DNA of 64,000 nt from Carettochelys insculpta (lineage: Eukaryota > Chordata > Testudines > Carettochelyidae). Numbering within the stretch: the first letter of the stretch is position 1; each line of letters begins with the position of its first letter. The translations under genes and the position numbers were made by a program. The DNA is taken from the NCBI RefSeq assembly GCF_033958435.1, contig NC_134142.1, positions 99,147,001 through 99,211,000 on the forward strand, read 5' to 3'. Shown piece by piece: positions 44,403 to 55,731 of the stretch. The notes under the pieces were generated by a model that was given only the letters and a program-made list of their open reading frames with translations, was not told the DNA's origin and ran no database searches.

Positions 44403-44735
44403 ATAATGAACAATAACGGATAAATTTGATCTGCTCACAGATAGGCTAGGCTACAGAGATTTCTGGTTGCAGGAGAGGTGTCTAAATTGTTAGCAACAGC
44501 ACCTCATTTTCATACCTCTGAGCAAGGAAATTATCAAGCAGAATCCACAACTCCAAGCTACAAAGTTTCCACTATTCCTTAGGGTGACTAATTCAGGTTA
44601 TCCCAGTTGTTTAACTCTTATAAGTACCCTCTAATGGACAAGATGTGATAGAAAATCAAAATTAGTTGAGCTAAATGGTGAAATTACTCTTCTTTCAAAT
44701 ATGATTGTTTTCCCTTTCAGCCAACCCACACCCTG
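44403..44735. other. Non-coding DNA, nothing recognised
   Basis: Unremarkable AT-rich spacer. Confidence 0.4.
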
Positions 44736-44739
44736 GGAA

Positions 44740-44880
44740 GTTCTCCCAATAACTAATTAAGCATTACCCCCATTTTACAGATGCAAAAAAAAAGTGATGA
44801 ATTAAAATTAACCAAGATCAAACAGCAACTGTAACTCAGGAGCTGCCTATTCAGACTAAACCTATGTCACAGATGTGAAG
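44740..44880 (-). mobile_element. MIR-type SINE, reverse orientation
   Basis: CCCATTTTACAGATGCAAAA, then AACCAAGATCAAACAGCAAC and AACTCAGGAGCTGCC follow the reversed MIR core in order. Confidence 0.65.
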
Positions 44881-45435
44881 TCAACAGGAGCCATAATTCG
44901 ATTCAGAGTTATATCCACTGCAATTATGTCTTTACTTACACTTTGGGGGTTGCTGACTCTCCACTCTACAGCAGAGGTTGATGACTATTCAGTGGGTGGT
45001 AGAATAAATTGTTTATTCCTCCACTGATGCCAATATGGCATTTTGTTATTGATTAGGGATTAAGCCAGGTCATTAGCACTGAAAAAGACGTCATCATTAA
45101 TTTGCACTTTGGAATCCCTGCCTTCCTTTCTCTTTGTGCAGTGGGGAGAAAAGTAAATTTAAGAAGTGAGACATGGACAAAGATACTGTTCTGCAACAGT
45201 TGTTTGCTTGGAGCATCCACAAAGGAGTTTTTGTAGTTTCAAATGTAGTCTTGAGATACAGAGTAGCCATTTGCATTGATCTGTTGTTCTTTGTTCTATT
45301 CAAAGTGTTTCTAAATGAACTAACAGCTTTTAGTCGGGCCTGAACAGGTCAGTGAAGATTGCTGCTTAATGTGTAGGTGTTACTTTAAAACAACAACAAA
45401 AAATAAACAAGATGCATAAGAAGAATACTGAAAAT
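44881..45435. other. Non-coding DNA, nothing recognised
   Basis: AT-rich sequence with no supported feature. Confidence 0.4.
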
Positions 45436-45439
45436 ATCC

Positions 45440-46235
45440 CACTACATCAATCAGGGCTGCAGGTTCTTTTGAATATTGTGTGTGGTTGTGGTTGCTCCAT
45501 TTCTAACTGTATATTACAGAACTAGAGAAGATTTAGGGAAGGGCAGCACAAATCATGAGCATGGAAGAAAACTTACCAGACAATTTGAACTGTTTATCTT
45601 GGGAGACAAATAAAAGCTAATACTGTATAAGTACATAATGAAGTAGGGAAGGCAAACAAAGCTTTTGTTCTTTCAATCTGGTAATACAATATGGGATGCT
45701 AAATAAATTAGAAAATGTCAAATTCAAAACAGTTACATGGAAATTACTTCTCATAGAACCAATGCTCCCTCTTAACTTTTTCCATTCATATGTGGTAACA
45801 GTTTATGAGAACCAGTGCATGTGCAGGGATGCGCCACCAATACAAATGCATGCTGCCAGCTGTGGGTTCTCTGCTGGTTGACATTTGAATGTCTTCTGGG
45901 TGGCTAACCGAGTGTTCATCTTACAGGGAGCCCTGCACAGGGCATAATTTGTGTGACAACTCATTGCTACTGATGTTAATGAGACCAGGAATTAGCTAGA
46001 TTTAAAAAGATTAACTTTTATATGGATAATATAGCTATTCAGAGTTTTAGCTAAGATTAGCTGATGTTGAGAGGGAGTATTAAAGCTAATTTTTTTAAGC
46101 TTTAAAACAACCTATTTCATAGAAATTAAGGTTATCTCATCTGCTCAATGCAGGGTTCTTTCACCTTCTGAAGTATGTGATATTGCCCACTTTCAGAGAA
46201 CAGAATGCTAATTTAGATGAACCTTGTGTTTAAGC
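45440..46235 (+). mobile_element. Ancient CR1/L3-like LINE pieces with an unclassified repeat between
   Basis: ACAGAACTAGAGAAGATTTA to GACAATTTGAACTGTTTATC (45515-45600) reads as the old CR1/L3 C-terminal region. TGCAGGGTTCTTTCACCTTC through AATTTAGATGAACCTTG (46150-46228) reads as its 3' end. Between them, 45755-45900 (GCTCCCTCTTAACTTTTTCC and following) resembles another common repeat. All are strongly decayed. Confidence 0.5.
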
Positions 46236-46680
46236 CACTGTGATTAATTCCCGTACTGAGGGAAAGAGTAACTGGTCCTGAATGACTAAAATATAGAGAA
46301 CATGAATTTAAACTGTAGTCAGGTCCTGCTGTTATCTACAACTGTGGAATTTGCTATTAAGTCCATTCCTTGCCACAAAATTGTACTCCATAATTCAAGC
46401 ATTCACTTAATTTTTTTCTAGCCTCATGGGAGTATAGAAAGATTCTGAGCATAAGCAAACTCTACTAGTGCAGTGTCTTCCTAAATCTTTAGCTATCCCA
46501 AAACAATAACTCAGAAATGTTCAAAAAGAAAATGTTCTTCAACTAATCACTTTAGACATCCCCCCTGCATCCTGTTGCATTCATGTATCATATCTGACTA
46601 CCATGTAGTTATTCAGCAAAGATTACTTAGTTTCCAGGCTTCCCGCTGAACAAGCCTAAATTCAAACAAATACACAAAAA
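46236..46680. other. Non-coding DNA, nothing recognised
   Basis: AT-rich spacer with no supported feature. Confidence 0.4.
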
Positions 46681-46684
46681 AGCA

Positions 46685-47430
46685 TCTAAGAGTCCTGTGG
46701 CACCTCACAGACTAACAGACTTTTTTGGAGTATAAGCTTTCCTGGGCAAAGACCCACTTTGTCAGATGCATGTGGACTATGTCAGACAGAGTTACGAACC
46801 TGGAAGTCCTGGACAGAGCAGGAACCATGAGCATCGAAGCCACGATTCTTAAAGGCCAGCTTTGCTGGACAGGGCATGTCATACGAATGAAGGAGTCAAG
46901 AATCCCTGAGCAACTCCTCTACAGTGAACTCCCCAGGGCAAAAGGAATCAAGGTGGGCCTTGGAAGAGGTATAAAGACTGCATGAAGGCCAACATTGCTC
47001 ATGCTGGTTTAAAACCAGATCAGCTAGAGCAGTATGCAAAAGACCGGACAGGCTGGCGTGCTCTCGTATGACACGCGTATGATAACTTTGAAGAGATGCG
47101 ATGTGTATGCCTCATTGATGCTCGTGAGAGGAAGAAAGCAACAGCAGCAGCTGCACCAACAGAGCCAGGACAAATCCCTGGCCCCCACTGTGAACGCCCA
47201 TGCCATTCAAAGCTTGGACTCCTCAGCCACACGTGAGTCCATAACCAATGAGCCTGTGCGAGCTCCAGATGTCATCGTCAGATATGCCGGACTACCTACA
47301 AAACATGCATCTGACAAAGTGGGTCTTTGCCCACGAAAGCTTATGCTCCAAAATAAACATAGTCCATATGGTGCCACAGGACTTCTCACTTTTGCACATA
47401 TAGACTAACACAGCCAACCCTCTGATACAA
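46685..47430. mobile_element. Foldback element with Penelope-type ends and LINE-like cargo
   Basis: GAGTCCTGTGGCACCTCACA..TATAAGCTTTCCTGGGCAAA..GTCAGATGCATG at 46688-46772 is mirrored by CATGCATCTGACAAAGTGGG..GGTGCCACAGGACTTCTCAC at 47304-47390. These ends match those of the Penelope-like element at 6222-7440. The inside does not carry a GIY-YIG domain; it carries a piece of a non-LTR retrotransposon. Confidence 0.7.
46790..47130 (+). pseudogene. Non-LTR retrotransposon C-terminal fragment
   Basis: The plus strand reads VTNLEVLDRAGTMSIEATIL, then KGQLCWTGHVIRMKESRIPE and QLLYSELPRAKGIKVGLGRG. In other frames beyond a stop come KTGQAGVLSYDT-like residues and a RDVYASLMLVRGRK-like end. The GHVIRM..R.P.QLLY.EL order is characteristic of the region downstream of reverse transcriptase in RTE- and Jockey-type LINEs. 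No catalytic domain remains. It is flanked closely by inverted Penelope-type ends. Confidence 0.6.
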
Positions 47431-47520
47431 TTCAAACCAAAACAGCTATCACTATGATCCAGCTGAGGTATAATGGAGGCAGGCTGGGGTCATCAGTATA
47501 ATCAGATTCCTTTTTTTTTG
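47431..47520. other. Non-coding spacer
   Basis: Short stretch between the foldback element and the Harbinger remnant; the exact left edge of the latter is not visible. Confidence 0.3.
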
Positions 47521-47820
47521 AGTCGAATTAATTTGTGGCTGTCTCTTTCTTAGCCACACCCACATTCCTTTTTTAACATGACAGAGTATGGGTTGGGGGG
47601 GGGCGGTCACAATGCACTGGCATCTGTTCCTGAGATGTTCACAAAATAAGTATTTCTAAATGGATATTTCAAACTGGACCCCCCCATCCTCCACAACACT
47701 CCCTGCCCCTACGCCCACACCACAGAGCATCCAAGAGCACCCCCCCACACTTTTCTTGTAAAAATAAAAGCAGACAGTTGTTTGTCAACTCAAACATTTT
47801 CTTTACTACAACTCTTATAC

Positions 47821-47840
47821 TATTATTATTATTATTATAA
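47821..47840. repeat. (ATT)n microsatellite
   Basis: Six TAT/ATT units. Confidence 0.85.
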
Positions 47841-48078
47841 ATATTCTGAACAAGACAAACTATGTACAGGGGAAATCAAACTGATAAATATATATACATT
47901 ATAAAAATTGGGATAACATGAAAGGGGAAGACAAGGAAGGGGAGAACTATTTACATGGGGGGGTAAGGATCAGCAAAGTAATGGGTCACAAATACAAACT
48001 ATTTACAGGAAAAGAACAATAAACTGGGGGGAATATATACAAAGGGGGATGGGGGGCCACGTCCTGGGCCCCACGCCC

Positions 48079-48638
48079 CTACAGTCCAGCACTGGGGGTG
48101 GGTGGCCGGGATCCCCGCCTTGGCCGCAGCCCTGGCCGGGGCTGGCTGGAGGCCGGGCGGACCGGGAGATTCTGCCGGCGAGTGTCAGCTGGCCCCAGGT
48201 CCCCCTCGGCGGAATGGCCCTCGGTGGCGGGTGGCGGTGCGATGGCAGACGGCGCAGCGGGTAGAGCAGCGGGTGGAGCAGGCAGGGCGGGCGCTGCAGC
48301 GGCCGGCGCGGCCTGGGGGGCCAGGGAGTCCGCAATATGGTTGAGGGTCCGCATGTAGGCCCCCCATGCCTCCTGGCTCCAGGCCAGCGCCCGCTTCTGC
48401 AGCTGGAGGCGGCGTTCCTCCACCCGCAGCTGCTGCTCGGCGACCTCCAGCTGCCGAAGGTGCAGTGCCAGCAGCTGGGGGTCCGTCACCGGTGGCTGGT
48501 GGTGCTGCGTCCGCCGTCTTCCCCGCTGTGGGGCCGGTCGTTGCTCCGCCGAGGGGCTGGCCTGGAGTGATGGCCCCAGAGGGCTTTCCGGGATGACTGA
48601 CGCCTCGCCGGCACTCTCCAGTCCTTCCGATGGTGCAG
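48079..48638 (-). CDS. Harbinger accessory protein, exon 2
   Basis: The exon begins after a strong minus-strand acceptor, a pyrimidine run ending CTGTGTTCCGCAG, with the first exonic base at 48638. It ends at the stop codon at 48079. Joined to exon 1 it keeps the frame: exon 1 leaves one base of a codon and exon 2 supplies two, giving Ala. It encodes APSEGLESAGE, an Arg/Pro/Gln-rich linker, then a heptad-rich helix from LLALHLRQLEVAEQQLRVEE onward (about residues 266-300), a likely coiled coil for dimerisation. A Pro/Ala-rich tail follows. Splicing is predicted, not observed. Confidence 0.75.
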
Positions 48639-49466
48639 CTGCGGAACACAGGAGGGGGGGAAGAAGAGTGGAGACAGCCGTTAGTGTGGGCCCCGAGCCG
48701 TGGCCCTTGTCCCCCCACCCCTCTGCTGCAGGTTCCCCATCCCCGTCCCCGGGAGATGCTGCTGTGATGGGGTTCATGGGTCCCCCTGCAATGCACCCCG
48801 TCTGCTGGCAGGAGTGACTCTCACTCAGCAGGTATGACAGGAGGTTTATTAGGCATCAGATGCCCAGTTTCTCACAGAAGCAACAGTACAACAGTCAGAG
48901 ACAGTCCTTCCAACCCGTCCTGGGGAGAAGACCCCGAGGGGTGCCCCTCTGGGGTGTAGCTTTCCCCCTCCTCAGGCTGGCTGCCTTCCAGCTCTCCCTT
49001 CCCCTAGCCTCTAACTGCCACCCCCGATTCAAACCCAGCTCGGCTCCTCCCTCCTGTTTGTTCAGGGCACAGGTGTAACCTGCCAGTTGTAGCCCCAGGA
49101 TCATCCTTAGCCACTGGGAGCTATTCAGCTGGTTTCTCATATCTAGCCTGAGTCTCGCATTTGCACTCCCCCCACTCCATCACATGCTGCTGCTGCCGCT
49201 GCCGCTGCTGCTGCCGCTGCTGCTGCTGCTGCTGCTGGGTGTCCCACCCCCTCCCCCCGGGGGACCCTAGAGGTTCCGCTCCCACCAGCCCTGGGGATGG
49301 GGCATGGCACTGTCGTGCTGGGGGGGCCAGGGGCTGATGCACTCCTGTGAGGGGCATGCCACTGGTGTCCTTGGGGCCATGGTCATCTGGGCATTTGGAG
49401 GGCCCTGATCATATCTATTACCCCTGCCCCTCAATCCTGGGGGTGTGCACCAGGGGGGGTACATAC
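48639..49466 (-). other. Predicted intron of the Harbinger accessory gene
   Basis: The intron runs from donor CAG/GTATGT (GT at 49465-49466) to acceptor CCGCAG (AG at 48639-48640). It holds the CTG microsatellite at 49186-49237 and unrelated-looking sequence at 48820-49140. The long frame running 49267-50103 reads through the donor by chance. Confidence 0.65.
49186..49237. repeat. (CTG/CCG)n microsatellite
   Basis: CTGCTGCTGCCGCTG-type trinucleotides, the last seven units pure CTG. They lie in the predicted intron of the accessory gene. Confidence 0.9.
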
Positions 49467-50103
49467 CTGACGGTCCACTCCCATGGTTGGGGGACACCCG
49501 GGGGGCGGACGCCCGGCTGGAGCTCCTCGAGGCCATGATGATGTGCACCCCCCCGTCACTCGAGGAGGACTCCCCCTCCTCCTCCTCCAGTGCCCCGGGG
49601 GTGGGCTTCTGGGAGGGCCCCCGGGGTGCGGGGCTTGCCTCTGGGGCAGACTCCGCCTCCGGGGCCTGCTGGGGCTCCTCAGCTGAGGTATCAAGAGTGG
49701 CCGGAGGGGAGGAGGTGTGCCGGGGGCCCAGGATGTCCCTGAGCTCCCTGTAAAAGGGGCAAGTGATGGGGGCGGCCCCAGATCGGCTGGCCGCATCCCA
49801 GGCCCGGGTGTAACCCTGCCGCATCTCCTTCACTTTACTCCGGACATGATCCGGAGTGCGGGCAGGGTGACCCCGGGCAGCCAGGCCCTCGGCCAGCCGA
49901 GCGAACGCATCCGCTTTCCACCTCTTACTCCCCATTACCTGGAGCACCTCCTCCTCGCTCCAGAGCCCCAGCAGGTCCCGAAGCTCGGCCTCCGTCCAGG
50001 AGGGGCCCCGCTGCTGCTTCCCCACCTGGCTGCTGGGCTGTGAGCCCTGGCTCCCCTTTGGGGGGGTCCCCTGGGGGTGCTGGGGGGGCTGCCGGGCGGC
50101 CAT
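49467..50103 (-). CDS. Harbinger accessory protein with Myb/SANT domain, exon 1
   Basis: Exon 1 starts with MAARQPPQHPQ; the ATG sits in the context ACGCGATGG, downstream of the element's right end. Residues about 34-105 form a Myb/SANT-like DNA-binding domain, with Trp at 36, 48 and 62 and the segments SWTEAELRDLLGLW, DAFARLAEGLAARGH and VRSKVKEMRQGYTRAWD. A low-complexity Glu/Ser-rich part follows up to the donor at 49467. Together with exon 2 the protein would be 398 residues with no stop or frameshift. In Harbinger elements such proteins help the transposase bind transposon ends and reach the nucleus. The intact frame suggests recent activity, or possible retention by the host. Confidence 0.8.
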
Positions 50104-50259
50104 CGCGTTGGGTGGGGGTGTGGGTGGCTGCGGAGGAGCGTGCAGGGTAGTCGCGTGTTACTGCTGCTGCCTGCACGCTCTCTCAGCTTCCTGCACAGGA
50201 AGGGAGGGGGCTGGGAGCTTTAAGGGGCCGCTCCACGTGGCCACCAATGAGCTCAGGGG

Positions 50260-50540
50260 CTGGAGAGAGCGTCTCTCAACCCCTCAGCTGATAGCCGCCA
50301 TGGAGGACCCCGCAATTTCAATGTTGCGGGACACGCAACGACTACACGTTCCCTACTTTGACGTTGAACATCGAAGTAGGGCGTTATTCCCATCCCCTCA
50401 TGGGGTTAGCGGCTTTGATGTCTCGCCGCCTAACGTCGATGTTAACTTCGAAATAGCGCCCAACACGTGTAGCCGTGACGGGCGCTATTTCGAAGTTGGT
50501 GCCGCTACTTCGAAGTAGCGTGCACGTGTAGACGTGGCTA
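50260..50540. mobile_element. Right terminal region of Harbinger element D
   Basis: Subterminal words related to the terminus (GACTACACGTTCCC near 50340, ACACGTGTAGCCG near 50463, GCACGTGTAGACGTGG at 50522) recur toward the end. This region matches 9757-10030 in inverse orientation. Confidence 0.75.
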
Positions 50541-51980
50541 GACTGAGAATCCTCGATCTAACTGGGTAACAGACTGTTAATCTTTCATCACTTTTTCATT
50601 TTTTTTAAATGCACTTTTACCTAGGAAATCAATTTTGTGAACTATAAATTAACTACATAATTTAGTTCTCGTTTACATACTAGTTTACGTAGGAACATGT
50701 GTGCCAATTAAGTTCTTCTGTTTTCTCTGAGTGTTTTGAAATAATTTGCTGTATTTAGTTATAAATTATACCAACAGATACACGAAGATCTACAGTTATG
50801 ATTTTTTAAACTTGCTGATAAGGGGTTAAAAAACACTTTTTGTTGCCTATTACCAATTAATTTTCTATCAGTGAAAGAGAAGGAAGTAACTGGATGTTAA
50901 ACTACAAATATTTTCATAGTTTCTGTGGTGATGCTGCTGTTGTTTCGTAATGATCTGAACAAGCAAAGTTTTATGAGAAAACTCAGATAACAGAACAAGC
51001 ACACAATTTAATTTACAATAACCGTGCAATTTACATTGAGACAATTAATTGTAGGTAAAGCAAAACATTGATCTATAGAAATAAATAAGCAGAGGTTCTG
51101 CATTTGCAAACAGGTAGTGAAATTGATTGTCTCACAAGTCTGAAAGAGATGCATATTAAACAATAGAACTTTTACTTAAGCAAAGCTCCCAGGGAAGTTT
51201 AATGATTTTTTTAAAGTATTTCTCCTACACAAAGGAAAAGGAAAGAAAGCTCAATTTGTAGATGTTGCATTTTCTTCGCTACATTCAGGTATGTTCCTGG
51301 ATTGCCTTAATTGTGTGTACGTTTGATTTTGTACAAGCTTAAATTGCACTGTCTTAGGCTGTGCGGGTAGTGACACCTATTGTAAAAGTTGCCTCAAAAG
51401 TTTCAGCTGAATCAGTTCAGCTATTTCCAAACACGAGATAAGGGAAAATGTTTCTTTGCCTATGTGAAAAAAATAGTACAATAACTTCATTGAAAAGCTC
51501 TAGCATCCTCATGTTTTGGAATAACAGCTTTAAATTTGGCTGATGTTAGAAATGGCCTTTTGCTGTCTCTATGAAAAATTAGCCAAATTTGGATAATTAA
51601 TGAGCCCCTGGGGGAAAAAAATCTGTTTGGATATGCTTGGTCGAGACCTGTTAGATTTTGCAACTACATGCTCCAAAGATTCCATGTGCACTGGACATAT
51701 TCCATCCTCCTACATCTTCTGTACCATGCATTTTGCTTCTATCTCAGCACTACAGACTAACTGAATATGCTCCATTTCAGGCCTGCAGGGGCCAACCAGA
51801 ACTTTCCTTGCAATTGTTCTTCCTGCAGGCACTGGAAATTGATATGAAGGATGCATGATATATAATTTATAACTTGTTGTATTGTGTCATTTTCTTGGTG
51901 GTGTTCCTGCACACCCCTGTATTAAGTGTATCTCCTGGAAAGAAGGATAAAGGGGGTTGAAGCCCAAGTTCTGTTCTTGT
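50541..51980. other. Non-coding DNA, nothing recognised
   Basis: AT-rich sequence with no supported gene or classified repeat. Confidence 0.5.
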
Positions 51981-51984
51981 CCAT

Positions 51985-53910
51985 CCTCCCTATTCAAGGA
52001 AACAGTCTATCTAGGGACCATCAAATTGTGAATGTAAATCCATGGTTGCACATGTGGTATCAGAGAATCGGGTTTGGATCCTTTAACCGTGGGTTGTTTC
52101 AGGAAGAAGAATTACTAGCAAGAGATGGGATTCCTCTAGCAAAGAGAGGGAAGAGCATCTTTGCAGGCATGCTTCCTAACCTAGTGAGGAGAGCTTTAAA
52201 ATAGGTTTACCAGGGGTAGTGACATAAGCCCTGAAGTAAGTGGGGAAGTAGGAAAAAGGGAGAACACACAAAGAAGTGGGTCAACAGAGTAGGCCTCCTG
52301 TTTTATGCTGAGAAAGTAGGGCAGTCAGGTAGTTATCTTTTGACATCTGTACATGAATGCAAGAAGCCTGGGAAACAAACAGCAAGAACTGAGAGTCCTG
52401 GCACAGTCAAGAACCTGTGCTGTGAATGGAATAACAGAGACTTTGTCTGGGTAACTCATGACTGAAGCACTGTCATGGATAGGTATAAACTGTTCAGAAA
52501 GGATGAGCAGGAAAGAAAAAGTGGCAGAATTTTTGGGAGAGGGTTTGGGATAACTTTCCAGTGCAAGTGCTGGAGGAACTAACTTGGGGTCATGCTCCTT
52601 TTGACCTGCTTCTCGCTAAAAGGGAAGAATTTGGTAGAGGAAGTTGAAGTGGGTAGCAAGTTGGGCAGCAGTGACCATGAGATGGTTCAGTTCAGGATCT
52701 TGACCCAAGGAAGAGAGGAAAGCAGCAGAATCCAGACCCTGGATTTCAGAAAAGCAGATCTTGGGGAACTAATGGGCAGGATCTCCTGGGAAGCTAATAT
52801 GATGGGGAAGTGAGTCCTGCAGAGCTACTTGCATTTCAAATACACTTTATTAGGACACAGAAACAAATCATATGTTTGGCTTGGATGAGTGGACCATGAG
52901 CTGGATAGATTGTCAGGCTCAACTGATCGTTTGGCTCAAAGTTTAATTGTCAGCAGCAAGCACGCTGCTTCCAGGGTCAGTCCTGGGGCCAGTTTTGATC
53001 AACATGCACCTTAATGATCTGGATGATGGGATAGATTGCACATGCAGCAAGTTCATGGATGATATTAAGCTGGGGGCAGATACACTGTAGGTGGGGGATA
53101 GGGTCAAGAGTGAAGTAGACGCATTGGAGGATTGGATCAAAAGAAACCTAATGAGGTTCAACAAGGGAAAGTGCAGAGTCCTGTACTTAGGACAGAAGAA
53201 TCCAATGCAGTGCTACAGGCTGGGGACCAACTGGCGAAGAAGCAGTTCTGCAGAAAAGGACCTGGGAATTACAGTGGATGAGAAGCTGGATATGAGTCAA
53301 CAGTGTGCTCTTGCTGTCAAGAAGGCTAATGGCATATTGGGATGCATTAGTAGCAGCATGACCAGCAGACCTAGAAACCTGACTATTCCCCTCTATTCAG
53401 CAGTATTATGCCCAGATTTGGATTCTCCCCACTTCCCTCACACACAGACACACAGTGCAGAAAGGATATGGGCAAATTGGAGAGTCTGTTTGAGGAAAAT
53501 GAAAATGATTAGAAGGCTGGGACACATGACTTATGAGAAGAGTCTGAGGAAACAATGTGGCTTATTTAGTGTGTGGAAGAGAAGGTTGTGGGAGAAGGGG
53601 TGATTTGATAGCAGCCATTCAACTACATGAAGGTGGGATTTCAAGAAGGCCATTCTAAGTCATAGGAGATGACAGAACAAGAACTAATGGTCTCAAGTTG
53701 CAGTGGGGAGGTCTAGGTTGGATATTAGGAAAACTATTTCACTATGAGGGCGGTGAAGCACTGGAATGGATTGCCTAGGGAAACAGTAGAAACTCCATCT
53801 TCAGAGGTTTTTAAGGCCAGGTTTGAAAAAGCACTGACTTGGATGATTTATTTGGGGTTGCTCCTGCTTCCAGAAGGGGGTTGAACTTGACCTCTTGACC
53901 TGTCTTTGAC
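51985..53910 (+). mobile_element. CR1 LINE with internal deletions
   Basis: CR1 text runs from the region before the endonuclease (TGGTTGCACATGTGGTATCA near 52040, CTAGTGAGGAGAGCTTTAAA near 52180), through the endonuclease (52330-52800) and reverse transcriptase (52960-53600), to the 3' region (CACTGGAATGGATTGCC near 53760). The last bases of its tail lie beyond a MITE at 54343-54372. At 1.9 kb it is less than half of full length, with a gap between endonuclease and reverse transcriptase around 52830-52930. Confidence 0.85.
52330..53603 (+). pseudogene. CR1 endonuclease and reverse transcriptase remnants
   Basis: The endonuclease C-terminus is recognisable in LGSSDHEMVQFRILTQGRE (52661-52717), where SDH is the conserved catalytic motif. 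The polymerase core follows as GPVLINMHLNDLDDGI (from 52987) and FMDDIKLGA (from 53052), in which the usual Ala of FADD has become Met while both Asp remain. A 170-codon open frame (53091-53603) contains KSEVDALEDWIKRNLMRFN, EKDLGITVDEKLDMSQQCA and KKANGILGCI. Missing segments and stops make it inactive. Confidence 0.85.
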
Positions 53911-54342
53911 TGTGGCTACATTAGCCCCCTCCTTTTGGAAGGGGCATGGTAATGAGCCACTTCAGCAGATGCTAATGAGGTGCTGCCATGAATATGCAGT
54001 GCCTCATTAGCATAATAGCAGCCATGCATGTTTCGAAAGTGCCACTTTTGAAACGCATGCTGCCTGTGTAGACAGGGGCCTTTTGAAAGCACCCCTGGAC
54101 TTTGAAAACCCTTTCTTCCCAAAACCAAATGGGAAGAAGGGGCTTTTGAAATCAGGGGGTCCTTTCGAAAGGCCCCTGTCTACACAGGCAGCATGTGTTT
54201 CGAAAGTGGCACTTGAGAAACGTGTGTGACTGCCCTTGTGCTAATGAGGTGCTGAGTGTTCATAGCAGCGCCTCATTAGCATCTGCTGAAGCGGTTCATT
54301 AATATGTCCCTTCCAAAAGGAGGGGACTAGTGTAGCTGTGCC
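53911..54342. mobile_element. Palindromic MITE inserted in a CR1 tail
   Basis: TGTGGCTACATTAGCCCCCT at the left and the inverse of GGGGACTAGTGTAGCTGTGC at the right are copies. Arms mirror through GGAAGGGGCATGGTAATGAG, GCAGATGCTAATGAGGTGCT and CCTCATTAGCATAA toward a centre near 54127. CR1 3' sequence continues on both sides. It is closely related to the MITE at 28573. Confidence 0.85.
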
Positions 54343-54372
54343 CTTCTATACCTAATTATCTATGATTCTATG
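54343..54372 (+). mobile_element. Detached CR1 3' terminus
   Basis: TTCTATACCTAATTATCTATGATTCTATG-like text is the tail of the CR1 at 51985, cut off by the MITE. Confidence 0.7.
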
Positions 54373-55550
54373 TGCAGTTTGCACCTTCTTGTCATAGAAT
54401 AGAGATCTAACCACTCTCACAGTAAGACCCCATGATGGGCACTCTGTGTCTGAATCGATGTGCAGAAGCGGTGAGGTAGATTAGGGAGGAAGTTCCCATG
54501 AACCGCTGCTGGCCAGTTGTAATGTACTTTGGGATGAATGGGTGAATTAGAGAGACACAGCTGCTGTGGATGTCAAGAGTCTCTGATCACATAGTCCTGA
54601 TCTCAAAATGTCATCAAAGCTATCCCCAGAGCCTGGAACTTCAGACAGAGGGGCAAAGTACACTTCCATGCTAAAGCAATCAATGATAAATCCCTCTGAG
54701 GAAATCTTTCAGAGATTCGATTCCTTTACTCCTTTCATGCTGGTATTAGTAAACCCTGAATTTGGCAGAGGATTCTTCCAAGTAATAACATACATTGTTA
54801 CTCCAACTGTCTCTATCTGCAGTCCTGTTTTGATTAATATCAAGTGTTCAGCTTTTAAATTAATCTTCTGTTACCTGATGAATTCCTGTAGTATTAGGTG
54901 ATCAATTTACCGTAATTCCTAACCTAGAACATTTTAGCAGAAATATTCCTAATATACATTACACAGAGAATATAACAATCAGATTTTGAATTTAGTCCTC
55001 AGCTGTGCCCTCCTTCTCCTTTTCCCACTTTAATGAACCTCCAGAATGCTGGTTCAGAAATGTAACATTCTTAGTCTAACTTACAAAGAGGCTAATTTCA
55101 GTATTTGATAAAGCATTGTTTGTGGAAAGCATGTTGAATTTTAAATCCCAATCCTAAGAGTTTCATTTTGTATGCTTCCTTTGGTATGTTTTCACTGAAT
55201 CAAGTAACACAAGCCTTCCTAAACTGCACATTTACATCATAATTCCTCACATCATATTATGTTTTACAACAATCCAAAGAGGAAATTTTATTATGTCATC
55301 TAGTGTTTCTTTAAAAAAATCACATCATTGTTCTCTAAATAAAAAAGTAGCATTTAAAGAAAATGGCATTATGATTTCATTTTGCAACACAAAGAATAAG
55401 ATACAACAACTTCCAGTAGGAATAAATCAATAATTCAAAAAGAGATTTTAAAGAACAAATTGTATGGTATAACTATCAGAAAATGCAGAGAGAAATACTA
55501 TAGTTCTGGCTGCAAAATGCCAGAAAAACATAAGAGACACAATGTGAATA
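54373..55550. other. Non-coding DNA, nothing recognised
   Basis: AT-rich sequence; no supported gene or classified repeat. Confidence 0.5.
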
Positions 55551-55660
55551 GGTAATATACACTGTACTTTATTGGAACAGCTTTACTGTGGGAGATAAAG
55601 ACAAGCTTTCAAGCTTACACAGAGCTCTTCTGCAGAACACAAGGCAATTTTGTTTGCTCT
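55550..55660 (-). mobile_element. tRNA-type SINE tail, reverse orientation
   Basis: Read on the minus strand, GAAGAGCTCTGTGTAAGCTT, GAAAGCTTGTCTTTATCTCC and GCTGTTCCAATAAAGTACAG follow the 3' part of a common turtle SINE. Confidence 0.65.
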
Positions 55661-55731
55661 ATCCTCCTAACTGTTGAGCCTTCTTGAACTACTGGGATTC
55701 AGTACAAGCAAGCTGAAGTGTAATTGCAGCC

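Larger units (their letters stand above)
47520..50540 (-). mobile_element. Harbinger element D with intact accessory gene, transposase lost
   Basis: The right end is clear: TGCACGTGTAGACGTGGCTA ends at 50540, the inverse of the left end of the element at 9757. It contains a two-exon Myb/SANT gene on the minus strand. A plus-strand AATAAA at 47763 could be the poly-A signal of the lost convergent transposase gene. No transposase residues were found and no left terminal repeat is visible, so the element is truncated on its left side. Confidence 0.75.

Noticed and set aside
43970..44413. Two similar 75-codon frames on opposite strands
   Set aside because: They are mirror images produced by the palindromic MITE, not genes.
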